Source of the DNA: Trema orientale | Taxonomy: Eukaryota; Streptophyta; Magnoliopsida; Rosales; Cannabaceae | Direction of reading: 5' to 3' | Assembly (NCBI GenBank): GCA_002914845.1 | Contig: JXTC01000004.1 | Coordinates: forward strand, 1,352,185-1,416,184 | Length of the DNA stretch: 64,000 nucleotides | Shown here: positions 37,653 through 50,567 of the stretch, one piece after another | Layout of the letters: each line of letters starts with the position of its first letter | How positions within the stretch are numbered: position 1 is the first letter of the stretch | Notes under the pieces: generated by a model | Told to the model about the DNA's origin: nothing | Seen by the model: only the letters and a program-made list of their open reading frames with translations | The model's database searches: none | Translations under genes and position numbers: made by a program

Positions 37653-39710
37653 GTAAAGAATTCATTGTAGACATAAATGAAAAAATTAAAATGAAAAAGG
37701 ACACTTTGTTAATCGAGATTTTTTTTAGGGAAAAAAATTGTGATGGTATGAAAGATGAAAGCTGTTAAATGGGTAACTGCAAAAAAATAAAATAAAACAA
37801 AATAAAAGAATATTTCTGTAATTTTAATTCTGTCTTTTGGTCTGTGTAAAATTATACCTCTATATTTAAAATCTCCACAAATATCTATCATTCATGTCCA
37901 AATTGACCAAAAAATTTTGTACCAAACACATAATCCGAATTGAGGATGTTTTATTTCTGCTGACAAACAGTTAAAATCTATAGTATGTAACTTAAAATAG
38001 TCAGCATAAATCATTAAATTTGTACACTGAAGTAGAAATTTATAGAAATTTCAAATGTGAGGGTTTAATTTTGCACAAATCAAAAGATAAGGTAAAAATT
38101 ACAAGAAGATCATAATTCTAGATATTTTTTTATAATTAACTCGCCGCTAAATATGACCAAAGGGTAATTTTCAAAACAAATGAATTAATAATACTATAAA
38201 TTGATGTATTGCTAACATTTGAGAAGATCCCACATGCATGTGGGCCTTCAATGAACGGTGAAGAAGCAGTATCTATACATGCTTTAGCTATTGCATAATT
38301 TATCTTTACCTCTTTTTTCTTTTTGGACTTGATAATTTTTGAAGATTGAGACTTTTGACAATTGACTACCGTTGTATATAATTTATATTTCTTCGACACA
38401 AGTCATTTGTCTTTATTTATTTTTCGACATTTCTCTACTTTACCTAACTCTTTATTTTTATAATCATCCGTGACAGTATGTAGAAAAATTTGTTTCTTAA
38501 ACACATTCATTATTCTTGTATTGACTTTACCAGTCCACTACTAGCTAATTCATATACTTAGAAATTTTGTTTAGACATGTTATACAATTTGGCACTCGTG
38601 AGATCGAGCGACATTACCGGGGTTACTGAAGCAAGTACTAGCTTGAAGATGAATGTACAATTAATATTCCATATGGCTTCTTTTATACTATAAACCGATC
38701 TAATCTGGAACATGTGAATATCATGATCAACAGGGCTAACTAATATATAACGTACATATATAATGCAGTTAAATGCGCAAGTGCTAGCCTATATCATGCA
38801 GTCTTATCGATTGAAGTGTCATTGTGAACAAGACCCGATATACTGGCAAGATTCAATGGTACAAGGACAAAAGCTCCATATTGACCAACATTCAATGTAA
38901 ACATGAACCTGGCCACCATAGTTACTAAGGTTCATGATCCAGATGTACCGCCAACCAAACATATTTCCTATTTTGCTCTTTTCTCTTCTGGCCGTAAGAC
39001 TGAAAAAATCTCCATAAAAAATTAAGGGCAATTAGCTTTGTTCATCTTTATGTTAAGTTCGTAGCTGGACATATATAACCAATAATAACATGTACACAGT
39101 AATGTTTTAATTTATGTATGAAACATCAAACTCAAATATTGCACCGGCTGGCTAATGGCAATGCTGTAAATATTGACAAGGGTACTTTTTCAACAATTAA
39201 TAATGTTTTTTGGGTAATGGGTTGATCTGACAGTAACAAGCGCAAAGATAAAAGAGCAAACATTAAAAGATGAGATTCCTCAAACTCCAGAGTCCCAGCG
39301 GTCCAATCTAATCTTTAATGTACGAGGAAAATGACAAAAACAAACGGCGACGGGCCGCTTCAACTTGGATAAATGAGAACGAAGTACACGTGTATATCGC
39401 ATTTCATGTTTATCCAACACAACTCAACCCAACCTGTTAGTGTTTGTGATGATCAAACGTTTTTGGAATCTCAAATGTTTGGTTTTTGGTTTTGAAGTAA
39501 AGGCTGTAAAGTTGGCTAGGCTGTCTTGCCATGCGGCAATTCGTGGTGTTTGAATGTGATATATATTAATATTATATAAAGTAAGTCTTATATGATAAAA
39601 CCAAAGTTTCGAGTAACGAGGATGGGGCCAGGATTATGTAATAAAAACACTGCCTTTAATTACGAAAGACAACTTATAAATGGTTTCCAATCTCATAGCT
39701 ATTTGTTTCT
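37653..39710. other. Intergenic spacer, no gene recognised
   Basis: AT-rich; short frames without recognisable domains. Confidence 0.45.
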
Positions 39711-39714
39711 ACTT

Positions 39715-40135
39715 ATTTATAGAAATGTTTTTAATCAATCATAATCTAACGGCACTATAATTTGAGTAGTTAAAAAAATAATAAAAATAAATATATATTA
39801 TTTAATATTTTTCTCTTTTCTATTTTTATTATAAAAAATTATGCTTGATGAATTTTAATTAAACAAAATAATAGATATTCTTTATAAATATAGTTGATAA
39901 TCTAGTTGGTATATTTTTTTTTAACTTATGTATAAGTATTTTTTTTCTGGCCGTTGGATCATTATCTAACAGTGATCCAACGGCTATAATGATATGTATG
40001 CAAAGACATGCATCATTAATGTTATTTCTCTCGTATTTTTTACTATAAAAAAATATGCATAATAAATTTTAATTGGCCAAAATGATACCTATGTATAGGT
40101 AAAAAGAAAAAAAATACTTATTGAATTAGTGCCCT
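39715..40135. repeat. Second tandem pair of the 15.5-kb repeat family
   Basis: Two adjacent units share gatgaattttaatta / aataaattttaattgg, ggatcattatctaac and ttagtgccctata-like ends with the pair at 15520-15985. In one unit a short palindrome, ccgttggatca ... tgatccaacgg, is seen near 39952-39985. Confidence 0.5.
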
Positions 40136-40159
40136 ATAAATATATATATATTTATAAAG

Positions 40160-40343
40160 AATGCTAGTAACACTCTCTTTTACATTCTCTTTTGTACTCT
40201 CCTAATCTCACTGTTTGATACGTGGATTCTACTATGATTTGTTAAATTATTAAAATATTAAACTAGATAGTAGAATCCACGTGTCAGATAATGGGACTGA
40301 AAAATATAAAAGAGAGTGACAAAAAAAATATATTTAGCATTTC
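40160..40343. mobile_element. Fold-back MITE, about 185 bp
   Basis: The left arm (aatgctagtaacactctctt, later acgtggattctacta) is mirrored by the right arm (tagtagaatccacgtgtc, later aagagagtgac and tagcatt). Inner and outer arms match over about 70 bases with mismatches. Non-coding. Confidence 0.65.
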
Positions 40344-40344
40344 C

Positions 40345-41984
40345 CATATATATATATATATATACTTTTCTCAATTTATTTTCCCGAAAAAAACCTCATT
40401 TTGTAAAACTGTGGTTCTAGTGGCTAAGGCTATAGCCAGCTTACTTGCTGATTTTTATTACGTTATTTTCTTTCTTTCTTTCTTTTTCCTTTTTGGTTTA
40501 ACCTCACTTCGAGAAGGCTCGTATATTTGTTCGAGTATAGTCACACATCAAATGAATGGAAGGCACATTTGATTAAGTGATTTGACATTAGGATTTTGAG
40601 AAGATACATGTACGTAAGAGACAAGCGTTTAGGATGATATATAGTTATAGAATTATATATTTATACAAGGAAATAAGCACTAGTTTCGCCGTCTCTCTCC
40701 ATCTTTCTTCACTTCCTAAAGCCAATTGTATAACGGGTTTGGAGTATATCCCACCCAAAAGACTAGCCTGTTTATCGGGGGGAAAAAGAAAATCCTAGCC
40801 TGTTGGGTGGAGTAGTAGTCCTCTTCCTAATTAGCATTAATGCATAGTTGTCTTTCGTATACAGGTCCTAGGCTCAACCCAATTTGAGAGTTAACAGCTG
40901 GGATTAAATTAGTTTTTTATATTGTCTGTCTCATCTGTTAGGTAGATGAAAAATCTTATGGTTGGAAGAACTTTGCCTTCCATTTTATTATGGTCATAAT
41001 TTGATATTTAATGTTAAAAGGCATAAACAATTCTAGTTATTGCGTGTACAAAATCTCCCATAAATGGGTCTCTAATACCAGATTCCCAACCTTTTACAAA
41101 GCGTATAATAAATGATGTCAATGTCACTATTCAATTGCATAAGACAACTTAGTGGCAAAAAAATTAAGAATTAGAGTTACTCTAGTATTAGTCTGACTTT
41201 AAATATATTATATATACATATATATGAATTTTTCTACCTATTTTCAAATTGAAAAAGAGTAATAATTTTGAACGACACTATTTCAGAACTTAATTGTTCT
41301 CTTGTCATAAATTACAATTAATTACATGTAACCATTATATTTGTATTTGAAGTAAAATTTATTTCCTTAATTGTTCATGTTCTTTATAATATAATCATCG
41401 AAAAATCTTAAATAAATCACCGGTATGTACCCCTTCTTACAAAATTTTTAATTGGTAAAAATTTACAGTAAACTATTAAGTAGTTGTTTATCTTATAATT
41501 CACTATTAGTACACAGATTGGCATGTTAATCGTAGATCTATATAGTAGAATAAAAGTTACCTGAAACATGATCATAATTCGTGCATATATATGTACCGCA
41601 TTGGTTTATACGTAAGATGAGGAGATGAAAAATCATTATTTTTCTTCAGCAATATATAAATCGAAATGAATCCATGATTGCTGTCGCTTGATGCAGCTTT
41701 ATAAGTTGCAGAAATTGGCAGGCACATGCGCTTTGCGATTGCAGAGAGGATAAGTTATATCAATCCAAAATAGATAAAACTAAAAAACGCAAATAAAAGA
41801 ATAGATAATCCTGGAAACACCCCTTTTACTTTAGCTAATTACCATGTTTAACACTTTATTTTCATAAAACCAAGAAACATATCATCTATTTTCTAAAACA
41901 GTAAAAAAGTAAGCTTCATTGGGGATGATAAGGTATGGATTGGAGAATAAAGAAAACAAAATTAAGTCTCAATTAATCTACATT
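40345..41984. other. Intergenic spacer, no gene recognised
   Basis: AT-rich. A 93-codon frame at 40291-40572 runs through the MITE and adjoining T-rich DNA and shows no domain. Confidence 0.45.
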
Positions 41985-41989
41985 AGATT

Positions 41990-44306
41990 TGTAAAAACCG
42001 GATTTTCGTAAAGGTAAATAAGTAATTTTGTGCCAAGCGTAAACATGTAAATTGTCTTTTTCAGAATAATTAATCAAAAATATCTGAGACATATCTAGAT
42101 GCTATTAAGTCTAGAAACATTTGGACTAAAGTGAAAAAGAAATTTGAAAATAGGGACTAAAGTGTAAATAAGCCAAACAATACCCACACGCTTAGGAGTT
42201 GACACGTGTGCTACAGTTCCCGTAATTGTGGTTAAATCCCTCGAAAACCTCTTCTTCTCGCATCAAGTCCCTGAGAGAAGGTTCAAGAGCCGAAGCTCTG
42301 TTTCAATTAGCCACTGATATACCACGCCTCGTCGCCGTCCACGCGCTAGCCCGCGACGACCGCCATGTTTCGATGAGCAAACACCAACTGACCTCGATGC
42401 GTTTCACTGCCCGACACCGGAGATCGGCCCCATTGAAATTTCTGGCCACTGAACGCTTTTTCAGTCACCGGGCCGCCGTCCGATGTCGTAAGCCTACACC
42501 ACTGGCACGTGGAGCTTTGTCTCGTTGTCACCGATCTTCTCTGACTGGTTTCGACTATCAACTTGCCGCCAATAAGGATTTTTCCGATTTGGCCATTTTT
42601 TAAAATGATTTTTATAGTATTTTTATAATTATTTTGGTAAAGTAATTATTATGCCCAAAATAATTATACAGGATTGTAAAAGATTAAAAATCATGAACAA
42701 AGATGGTTGTTTGATATTGAAATAAGGGCGCGTCTACAGTAGGGGTGCCCCTACGTAGGGCCCTGTCTATTCACCGTTGGATGAGAATCTGTATATAAAT
42801 AGATTCTCCACAGATTCCCGTTATTCCCCACAGATTCCCATCCAACGATAATTATGGCATGACCTTACGTAGGGACGCCCCTACCGTAGCCATCCCCTTG
42901 AAATAATATCCGGAGACGTGTTAATTTTCGAATGAGAAAGATGATATTTTTCTAATTATTTCAAAAAGTGATATTTTATAATTTTTGGATTTGACGTCTA
43001 TTTAAGGCTCGGGACTTTGAAACGAAGTTTCGCCCTCAATTTGGATTCAGTGAGGCCGAGAAATGAACTTTGATATATAATGTCAATATGTTTCGAAGTG
43101 GCATGAATTTCAAGACGCGATACTCGTGAATAGTCTTGTTTTGCATGCCAGGGATCGGATTTCTGCCCAGAACCCAAATTAGTCGAATTATATAACTAAC
43201 TTAGCTATTTTGGATGCTAAGAACTCAGTGGTGAAGTCTGTTTTCTCATTTGAGACTCCGTTGGAAAAATAATTTTCTAAGAGCAAGCTAAATTGGGTTC
43301 TAATTCATCCAATGAACTTCCAAACAACTTATGGAAATTCGTACGAGTTTCAATAGAGGATTATTACACTCACTTGAAGTAGGGCTTCGATCAACTACTT
43401 TTAAATTGGTTTACTTTAATTAGTTTAAGTTAAATGTAATTAAATTAAATTTTATGATTTAAATATTAGAAAATTTTGTTTGTTTTAAATTTGTGATTTT
43501 GAATGATTGGGAATTTGATCTACAAAATGTACATATTTGTATCAAGTCGTGTATTTGCATTGCATATTATCTCACGCAGCCGTCGGAATCATGGTGTACA
43601 ATTAAAACATTAGAAAAACTGTAGATTATTTGGAACTCGCGTATGTCATAGATAAGCATTACAAAATTAGACAATAATTAGTGCATTGTGGTGGACTTGT
43701 ATGGTATTTACTGTGTTTTAGAGTAAATTTTGATATTTATTTATAAATATGGATTTTTGATAAATCTATTTTGGAAACTGGTATTTTGAAAAATGTTTGG
43801 AATGAGGATGACAAACTATGCAGGAATTTGTGAAATAAAATTATTTATTTTAAAAACTTGTGAAAATTTCTCTACTAGGCATTAGTCACCCTCCTTTCTT
43901 CTCCCTCAAGTGGTATTCAGTGTGAATTAGACAAGAAGATTTAAAAGGTGGCATTAGAAGTTTAATGCTAGTTGTTTATTTTAAAAATTCCTACAATACA
44001 TATAAGTGTAAAAATAAGTATGAATTTTACCTTTTTGTGAGGGTTTTCTTTGAGAAACTGATTGTGGTCTGTATAAACTGTGTCTATGGTGATGTATAAT
44101 AAACTTATAGTGCACAATTTCGAAAAATTATTATTTCTGTAATTTATATTTAAAGGGTGATACATTAACTGTGAGATTAATTCTGTTTAAATATTATTAG
44201 AAGCTAGGAAAATGTGTAGAAATTTATTTAATTTTTAAAATTAAATTTGGATGTTTTGATTTGTGAATACTCATTCTGCCACTGACTCCGACCTCGAGTC
44301 ATGACA
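41990..44306 (+). repeat. 5' LTR of the gypsy element
   Basis: The right edge is set by ...tcatgaca at 44306, seven bases before the primer site. The stretch 43600-44306 aligns clearly with 55000-55632 (shared ttttgataaatctattttgg, gaaactggtattttgaaaaatg-type words), and 42310-42450 aligns with 54800-54900. The left edge at tgtaaaaacc is chosen from TG and the imperfect target duplication and is less sure. A 172-bp MITE is inserted at 42726. Confidence 0.65.
42726..42897. mobile_element. MULE-type MITE, 172 bp, with exact 9-bp target duplication
   Basis: It is flanked by ttgaaataa at 42717-42725 and 42898-42906, an exact 9-bp duplication as made by Mutator-like elements. The terminal inverted repeats are about 60 bases: left gggcgcgtctacagtagggg, then tgcccctacgtaggg; right ccttacgtagggacgccc, then ctaccgtagccatcccc. 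The inner parts contain ccgttggatgaga and tcccatccaacg. It is nested in the gypsy 5' LTR. Confidence 0.8.
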
Positions 44307-44313
44307 GAAAAAT

Positions 44314-44325
44314 TGGTCTCAGAGT
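44314..44325 (+). other. Primer-binding site of the gypsy element
   Basis: tggtctcagagt matches the plant initiator-tRNA-Met primer site (tggtatcagagc) at 10 of 12 positions and lies seven bases inside the LTR edge, as expected for start of minus-strand DNA synthesis. Confidence 0.75.
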
Positions 44326-44467
44326 TTTTGGTTTTTAAAAACTAGGAATGTATCACCCATTAAACTATATTAACTTATTTTCTTAAAATAAGTGTGCATC
44401 AGCATCATTATACTAACGCATCGGATATATCAAATACAGATTAGGAAAATTGCCTCGAAGAATAGAA

Positions 44468-45360
44468 ATGAGGAATATCCCACCCAAGGTACCACCACAG
44501 CCTCAAGCACCACCCGCTTTAGACCCGATAGTGGTTATCCAGCAACTATTACAGAGACTACCAGGTTTTGGTGAACAAACACTTGAAGCTAGGTAAGCCA
44601 ACAACTTTAGAGAATTTTGTAAGCTGAATCCACCTAAATTTTACAGGAAGCACGATCTCACAGCCGTGATGAGATGGTTGCGAGAAGTATATAAGAAATT
44701 TGATACATTAGACGTGCTAGAGAAGTATAAAGTGAGTTTCACTGTTTACTTACTCCAAGATGCTGTAGATCAGTGGTGTAACACTGTTAAACAAACCTAA
44801 GATTGTTTAAAAGGAATTATGCCAACGAAGACCATATGATGGAAATAATAAATCAATACAATGCCCTGTATCATGGGAATATGACTACTACGCAAGGTTT
44901 TACGAGCTCTCTCAGTATACCCAGGACCGATCTCAAACTTTAGGTAGTCCAATTTAGATCACGTCTGAGACCTGACATCAAAAGTAGGGTGGTAGTTTTC
45001 CAGTCACATCTTTTATAGATGCCTATATACGGCCCAAAGGGGGTAGAAACTCAAATTATTGAAGAGCAATCAAGAGACAATAAGGCCCCACATGGAGGAG
45101 GTAGCAAGAAAATGAATAAAAGGAACCAAAGCTAGTAGTAGGGACAAGGATCCCAAAACATGGGATTTCACAGTACCAATAGTGACTCTTTTAGTGGTTC
45201 TCGCTACTCACTTTATACGTGCTATCACTGTGGTCAAGTGGGTCATTTCAGGAGGAACCCTAAGCTTATGCAAAACTCGACGCCCTCAGATAAAGGACCC
45301 ATCAGGAGTCAGTTAGCCTCAACAACACTTCCTAGTCAGCAGCCTAGTCCTTCATAATTT
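44468..45360 (+). pseudogene. gypsy gag remains with CCHC zinc knuckle
   Basis: The frame opens MRNIPPKVPPQPQ and breaks at a TAA after LEAR (near 44592). Downstream, FCKLNPPKFYRKHD and LQDAVDQWCNTVK are typical of gypsy capsid sequence. The nucleic-acid-binding knuckle is YHCGQVGHFRRNP near 45215-45255, with the first Cys/Cys/His kept and the last Cys lost. Several stops interrupt the gene. Confidence 0.8.
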
Positions 45361-45639
45361 TAGAATTTAGGCTTAGCTTTTACCTCTCCGTTCTAACAAT
45401 AGCAATTCCGGCCACCATACTAGCACCAATATCAGCCTCAAGAACATCAGACCCCTCAAGTGTTAGGAACTCAAAGAGGGTATGGCCAGCCGAGCATCAA
45501 TACTCCCTGATCAAATAGCAACCAATCACGCAGGGGAAGAGAAAATAAAGGGAAAGGAAAGGCCCAAGATTGTGCAGTTACTGGAACAGAGAAATATCAG
45601 TAGCCTGGATATGGAGTTATTAATTGTATGATCTTACTT

Positions 45640-46830
45640 TTTCACTCTTATGCTCATGTATTATTGATACCGGCGCTTTGCATTATTTTATATTTGTGTT
45701 ATTTGCTAGTATAAGTCTAGAAATTAAGACTTTAGATCCTTTCTTGAACTTGGATATTCCTTCGGGAAATGTTTTTGGTATATCTACTATATGCAAGTCT
45801 TGTCATATTATAGTTGATGGGTGTGAACTATTAGCTGATTTGATTGTGATATCAATAGAACAATTCGATGTGATCCTTGGTATAGACTGATTGTCCAAAC
45901 ATCAAGTTGTAGTCGATTGTCTTAGAGAGAAGGTCACTCGTTATTCTGAAAAGGGATACCCGGTTGTGTATCAGGCTGGTTTGAATCTCTTAAGGCTCAG
46001 TCCTCTTTTGAAAGTGTGTATTGGTGGGTGAAAGAAACTAAAGTGTCATGGAAATTCGTTTACCATAGATGTTGAGATGAGAACTATAGACCAATACCCG
46101 TGGATATCAGTGGTTAGTGATTTTCAGAGTGTTTTCTCAGAGGATATACCCGGGTTACCACCTGACAAGGAGATCGAATTCTGCATCGACTTAGTTTCTG
46201 GAGCTTAACTAGTTTCTACTCCTACCTATCAAATGGCTCCTATAGAGATGACTGAATTAAGAAAGTAACTAGATGACCTTTTGTCAAAAAGGTTCATTCG
46301 GAGCAGTACCTCACTATGGGGTACTCCAGTTCTTTTCACCAAGAAAGCTGATGGTACCCTTAGACTCTGTGTGGATTATAGAAAACTTAATCAATTGATG
46401 ATAAGAAAAAATAGCCACTGCCAAGAATTAATGAGTTATTTGATCAACTTGGTGGGTCTAAATTCTTTTCCAAGATAGACATGAGGTCTGGGTATCACCA
46501 AGTGAAGATTCGAGAAAAGGATATATCGAAAACGACATTCAGAACTTAATATGATCACTTCAAATTCCTAGTTATGCCCTTCAAGTTGATGAATGCATCG
46601 ATAACACTTATGGATCTGACGAATAGGATATCCAGGCCTTATCTTGACTGATTCATAGTGTTGTTTATTGATGATATTCTGATATACTCTAAGACTCAAG
46701 AGGAACATGCCAAACACTTAAGGATCATGCTTCAGATATTGAGAGATCATCAACTACATGCCAAAAGGTCAAAATTGATTTCTGGATGACAAAAGTAAAA
46801 TTTTTGGGGCACGTGATTTCTTAAGACGGT
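45640..46830 (+). pseudogene. gypsy protease and reverse transcriptase remains
   Basis: The aspartic protease active site is IIDTGALHYFI (near 45661). The domain ends in FDVILGID followed by a stop where the family has Trp. Reverse transcriptase follows: [20 protein letters not shown] (46321-46380), [13 protein letters not shown], and the catalytic box [15 protein letters not shown] near 46663. A frameshift near 46430 and several stops separate the pieces. Confidence 0.88.
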
Positions 46831-46938
46831 GTCTCAGTCGACCCCTCCAAGATAGAGTCTATTCTAAGATGGGAAAGAACGAAAAATATGATAGAAGTAT
46901 AGAGTTTCCTTGGTTTAGCAGAGTACTACCGTCCTTTT

Positions 46939-47590
46939 GTGGAAAATTTCTCGAGCATTACTTTACCATTGACAAAGTTAACGAGTAAGAATATCGAGTT
47001 TGTATGGGATGACGAATGTGAAATAGCATTCTTTAGGCTAAAAGAGAAGTTGACGACAACCCCTGTGCTTATCGTCCCTGATAGTAACGACCCCTATGTT
47101 GTATACACAAACGCATTTGGCTCAGGATTAGGATATATTTTGATGCGAAATGATAGAGTTGTAACTTATGTTTCTCGCCAATTGAAACCCTATGAAAAGA
47201 ATTATCCCACTTACGACTTGGAATTAGCAGTCATGATCTTTGCTCTTAAGATTTGGAGATGCTACCTATATAGTGTAAATTTTGAAATTTATTCTGACCA
47301 TAAGAGTCTATAATATCTCTTCAGTCAACGTGACTAAACTTGCGACGAGGAGATGGATTGAGTATATGAAGGACTATGTTTTCAAACTCTGATATCACTT
47401 GGGAAAAGCAAATGTAGTAGCCAATGCCTTGAGTTACAAATCTCATGGTATGTTTGCTTCTTTGATATTAGAGGAATGGAAGAATTTAGTTGTCATAGGC
47501 AACTATAACTTAGAGTACTTGCAGAAAGGTAATGCTACTTGTTTGAGTAATATCGTAGCTACATATTCACTACTCGAGACAATGCAATAG
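46939..47590 (+). pseudogene. gypsy RNase H remains
   Basis: Recognisable segments are EFVWDDECEIAF, VTYVSRQLKPYEKNYPTYDL and LAVMIFALKIWRCYLY, ending IYSDHKSL and a stop. In the first catalytic position the family DAS reads NAF (YTNAFGSGLG), so the metal-binding Asp is lost. A degraded connection domain (GKANVVANALSYK) follows at 47399-47590. Confidence 0.85.
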
Positions 47591-47739
47591 AGTCAGTGGC
47601 AAGATCCAGAGTTAAGAACAATCTAGAACCAATTTTAGGACGGTGAACCAGTGGAGAATTGGAGTACAAACAGAGAAGGGTTTCTACTTTTTAAAGGAAA
47701 AATAATTATACCTAATTATCCTGATCTTCTAGAAACTAC

Positions 47740-48905
47740 CTTGACAGAAGCTCATTAGTCAAGGTTTATAATATACCCTAGCAATACTAAGATATATCAT
47801 GAATTAAAAAAACAATACTAGTGGAAAGGCATGAAACGAGATGTAACATCTTTTGTGGCTAAATGTACGACTTGTCACCAAATCAAGACAGAACACTAGA
47901 GACAAGCAGGATTACTTTAACCCTTACTCATTCCAGAGTAGAAGTGGGAGAAAATCACAATAGATTTTGTAACTGGATTATCTAAGACTTTGAGGAAGAA
48001 TGATGCGATATAAGTGATAGTTGATTGGTTAACAAAGACTACCTACTTTATACCAATCAGGGTAGACTATTCACTTGCTAAACTCAGTAAACTCTATATA
48101 GAGAACATTGTATACTTATATGGTGTATCTTCAAGTATAGTTTCTGACAAAGATCCAAGGTTTACTTCTAAGGTTTGGATAGCCTTACAGAAAGTCTTAG
48201 ATACACAATTGAATATTAGTACAGCTCATCACCCTGAAACTGATGGCTAATCTGAAAGAACTATCAGATTTTTGAGGATATGTTGCGTTCTTATATACTG
48301 AATTTTGGTAGAAACTGGGATGATCACTTCCCATTAGTGGAATTCACTTATAACAACAGCTATCAAACCAGTGTGGGTATGGCTCCGTATAAGGTATTGT
48401 ATGACAGGCCATGTAGATTGCCCTTGTATTAGGCGGAACTTGAAGAGCATGTCACTCTTAGACCTGAATTAATTGAGGAAACCACCGAGAAGATAAAAGA
48501 TATTCAGAATAGGCTTAGAGAAGTTCAGAGTCATCAGAAAATTTATGCTGACCCTAAGAGACGCGACATAGAGTTCGAAGCTGGCGATTTTGTTTTATTA
48601 AAAGTAATTCCAAGATGTGGTATTACAAGGTCTGGAGTTAAGGAGAAATTAGCTTCGAGGTACATTGGTCCTTTTGAGATTAGAGAAAGGATTGGACCCT
48701 TAGCTTATTTTCTAAACCTACCTATGCAGTTGGGCCATATACATAATATATTCTATGTCTCAATGCTGAAAAAGTATACATCATACCCGTCTCACGTCAT
48801 TCACTACGTAAACGTGCCAATTCAAGAGGATGTGTCTTACAAGGAGCAATTTGTTCATATTCTTGGAAGATAATTAAAAATACTTCGTAATAGGGAAAGT
48901 ACTGG
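47740..48905 (+). pseudogene. gypsy integrase remains, cut by the copia insertion
   Basis: The zinc-binding part is CTTCHQIKTEH near 47868. Core pieces are KWEKITIDFVTGLSK (first Asp), GVSSSIVSDKDPRFTS (second Asp) and TAHHPETDG followed by a stop and SERTI (Glu in SERTI). The C-terminal part runs to VSMLKKY, HVIHYVNVPIQEDVSYKEQF and LRNRES, where the sequence is broken at about 48900 by the start of the copia LTR. Expected chromodomain-side sequence is missing. Confidence 0.85.
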
Positions 48906-50549
48906 TGTTTACTGGAATAAATTTCTAGAAAATATTTTTATAAAATCATTTTCAAGAACACCATAGTTTTGTAAAATCTAGAACCGCAGCGGAATTGGTG
49001 TTTAAAATTTTTCTATTTACAAAACCTTTCAGATCGTGATCTAACATAAATTAACTCTTGATCTAGACAAGAACAATACCCGGATTCACTCCACAACCTT
49101 CTTGTCTTCCTGTCTATTCTTGAAAGCTGTTTGATTGATCCAGTGGGTGGTCATCTTCTTGATTTCTAACAAAGAGATCTGCGGACGAACAAGAAGACAA
49201 TCTTCTCCAGCTGATTTCTCCAGGATGACCGAAATACCAAGGACAGTGAATTCCCTAATGTGGCCGATTTTCTCTGCTATCCTTCTCTCTCTGTTTTTCT
49301 TATGACACTCTCTTCACAATGGGTGATTTCATGTGTAACTCTATTCTGTGTAGTTAGAGAACTTTTCTCTTAACTATAGAAAGATTAGTAAAACCTAATA
49401 GGCTTATTGGGCTTGTTGGGCTCAACTGATCATCAAATAACTATTGGGCTTTAATTTGAGCTAGACAGGTGACCAGATGGATCCATAAAGCCCAAGCTCC
49501 AATAGACCATATATCTACTATCATAATTAATTCTTAATTATGATTAGGCCTTGTCCATTAATATTGTGGCACACCACTATAGGCCCAATATTGAACTCTT
49601 GGACTAAATGTCATTTATTTTCTGTGAAGCTTATCATCAAGTAATTAGCTCGATCCATTTAGCATATAATATACATACAGACGTACCTCCAATGCAATGC
49701 CATACTAGTAGGGTAAAATTACCGTATTACCCTTCTAGTACGTATTTACTTTTGAGTTGCCATTTTTCATTTAATTGATAACAGTTGACTACGGCGTTTG
49801 TATCTGCTTATACCAACACAGTCAAATTCACATAGTGAATACCGGGGCCCTGGTTTATATTATCCAAGTACTTGAAAAAATTCAAAGTGACATTATACGC
49901 ATGGCATCCATCATGAAAAATGTTTATACATTTCATACACCATATCTTCTAAGATACCAGAGTTTGAACCATAAATCAGAACTAGTCCTTTAATAACTCA
50001 AAAAGAAAAAACACATGAAAGTAAGTTCGTTAATTACTAGGATTAAGGTTTTCTACAATAGTGCTAGATTAGTGAAATTAGAAATTTAAGTTATGGTACT
50101 TAACCTTAAATTCTAATTCACTCGGTCATGTTCGATGCTGTTATAACTTTCTTATAATACACTAGTATTTTTATCTGAAGACTCACTTCGATAATTAGAG
50201 ACTTCATTAATTAAATAGACAACACTATGTTCTATGGCATAGTAAAGTATTCCATCTTCAATATGCAGAATGTAAATAATTTAATTTAGACATAATAAAA
50301 TAAAGAATATAATGTCTCCCGCATATGAACTCATCATGCGAATAATTCTTTATTAGTCATTATATGTCTTGGAATCTTTAGGTGTTTGCATAAGATAAAC
50401 ATACACATCACATGTATATCAAAGAGACATAAATGAAATAAAAATTCATACCATAGAATTTATTAATATCAAATAGATAACAAATAATCCAATAAATATT
50501 GTTTATAATATCGAAACAATAACCTGCTTTATAAAATATTATTCTAACA
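48906..50549 (-). repeat. 3' LTR of the copia element
   Basis: On the minus strand it begins TGTTAGAATAATATTTT at 50549, directly after the polypurine tract, and ends ...CAGTAAACA at 48906. The TG...CA ends fit an LTR. The 1.6-kb length rests on where gypsy coding similarity stops, since no partner LTR exists to compare. Confidence 0.6.
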
Positions 50550-50567
50550 ATCTTCCACTTGGCTTTT
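50550..50567 (-). other. Polypurine tract of the copia element
   Basis: Minus strand aaaagccaagtggaagat immediately before the LTR start, the usual primer for plus-strand DNA synthesis in plant copia elements. Confidence 0.65.

Noticed and set aside
42226..42603. 125-codon basic frame in the gypsy 5' LTR
   Set aside because: It lies in LTR sequence that aligns with the 3' LTR, and the frame is not kept there.
49775..49993. 72-codon frame within the copia LTR
   Set aside because: Short, no known domain, and located inside an LTR.
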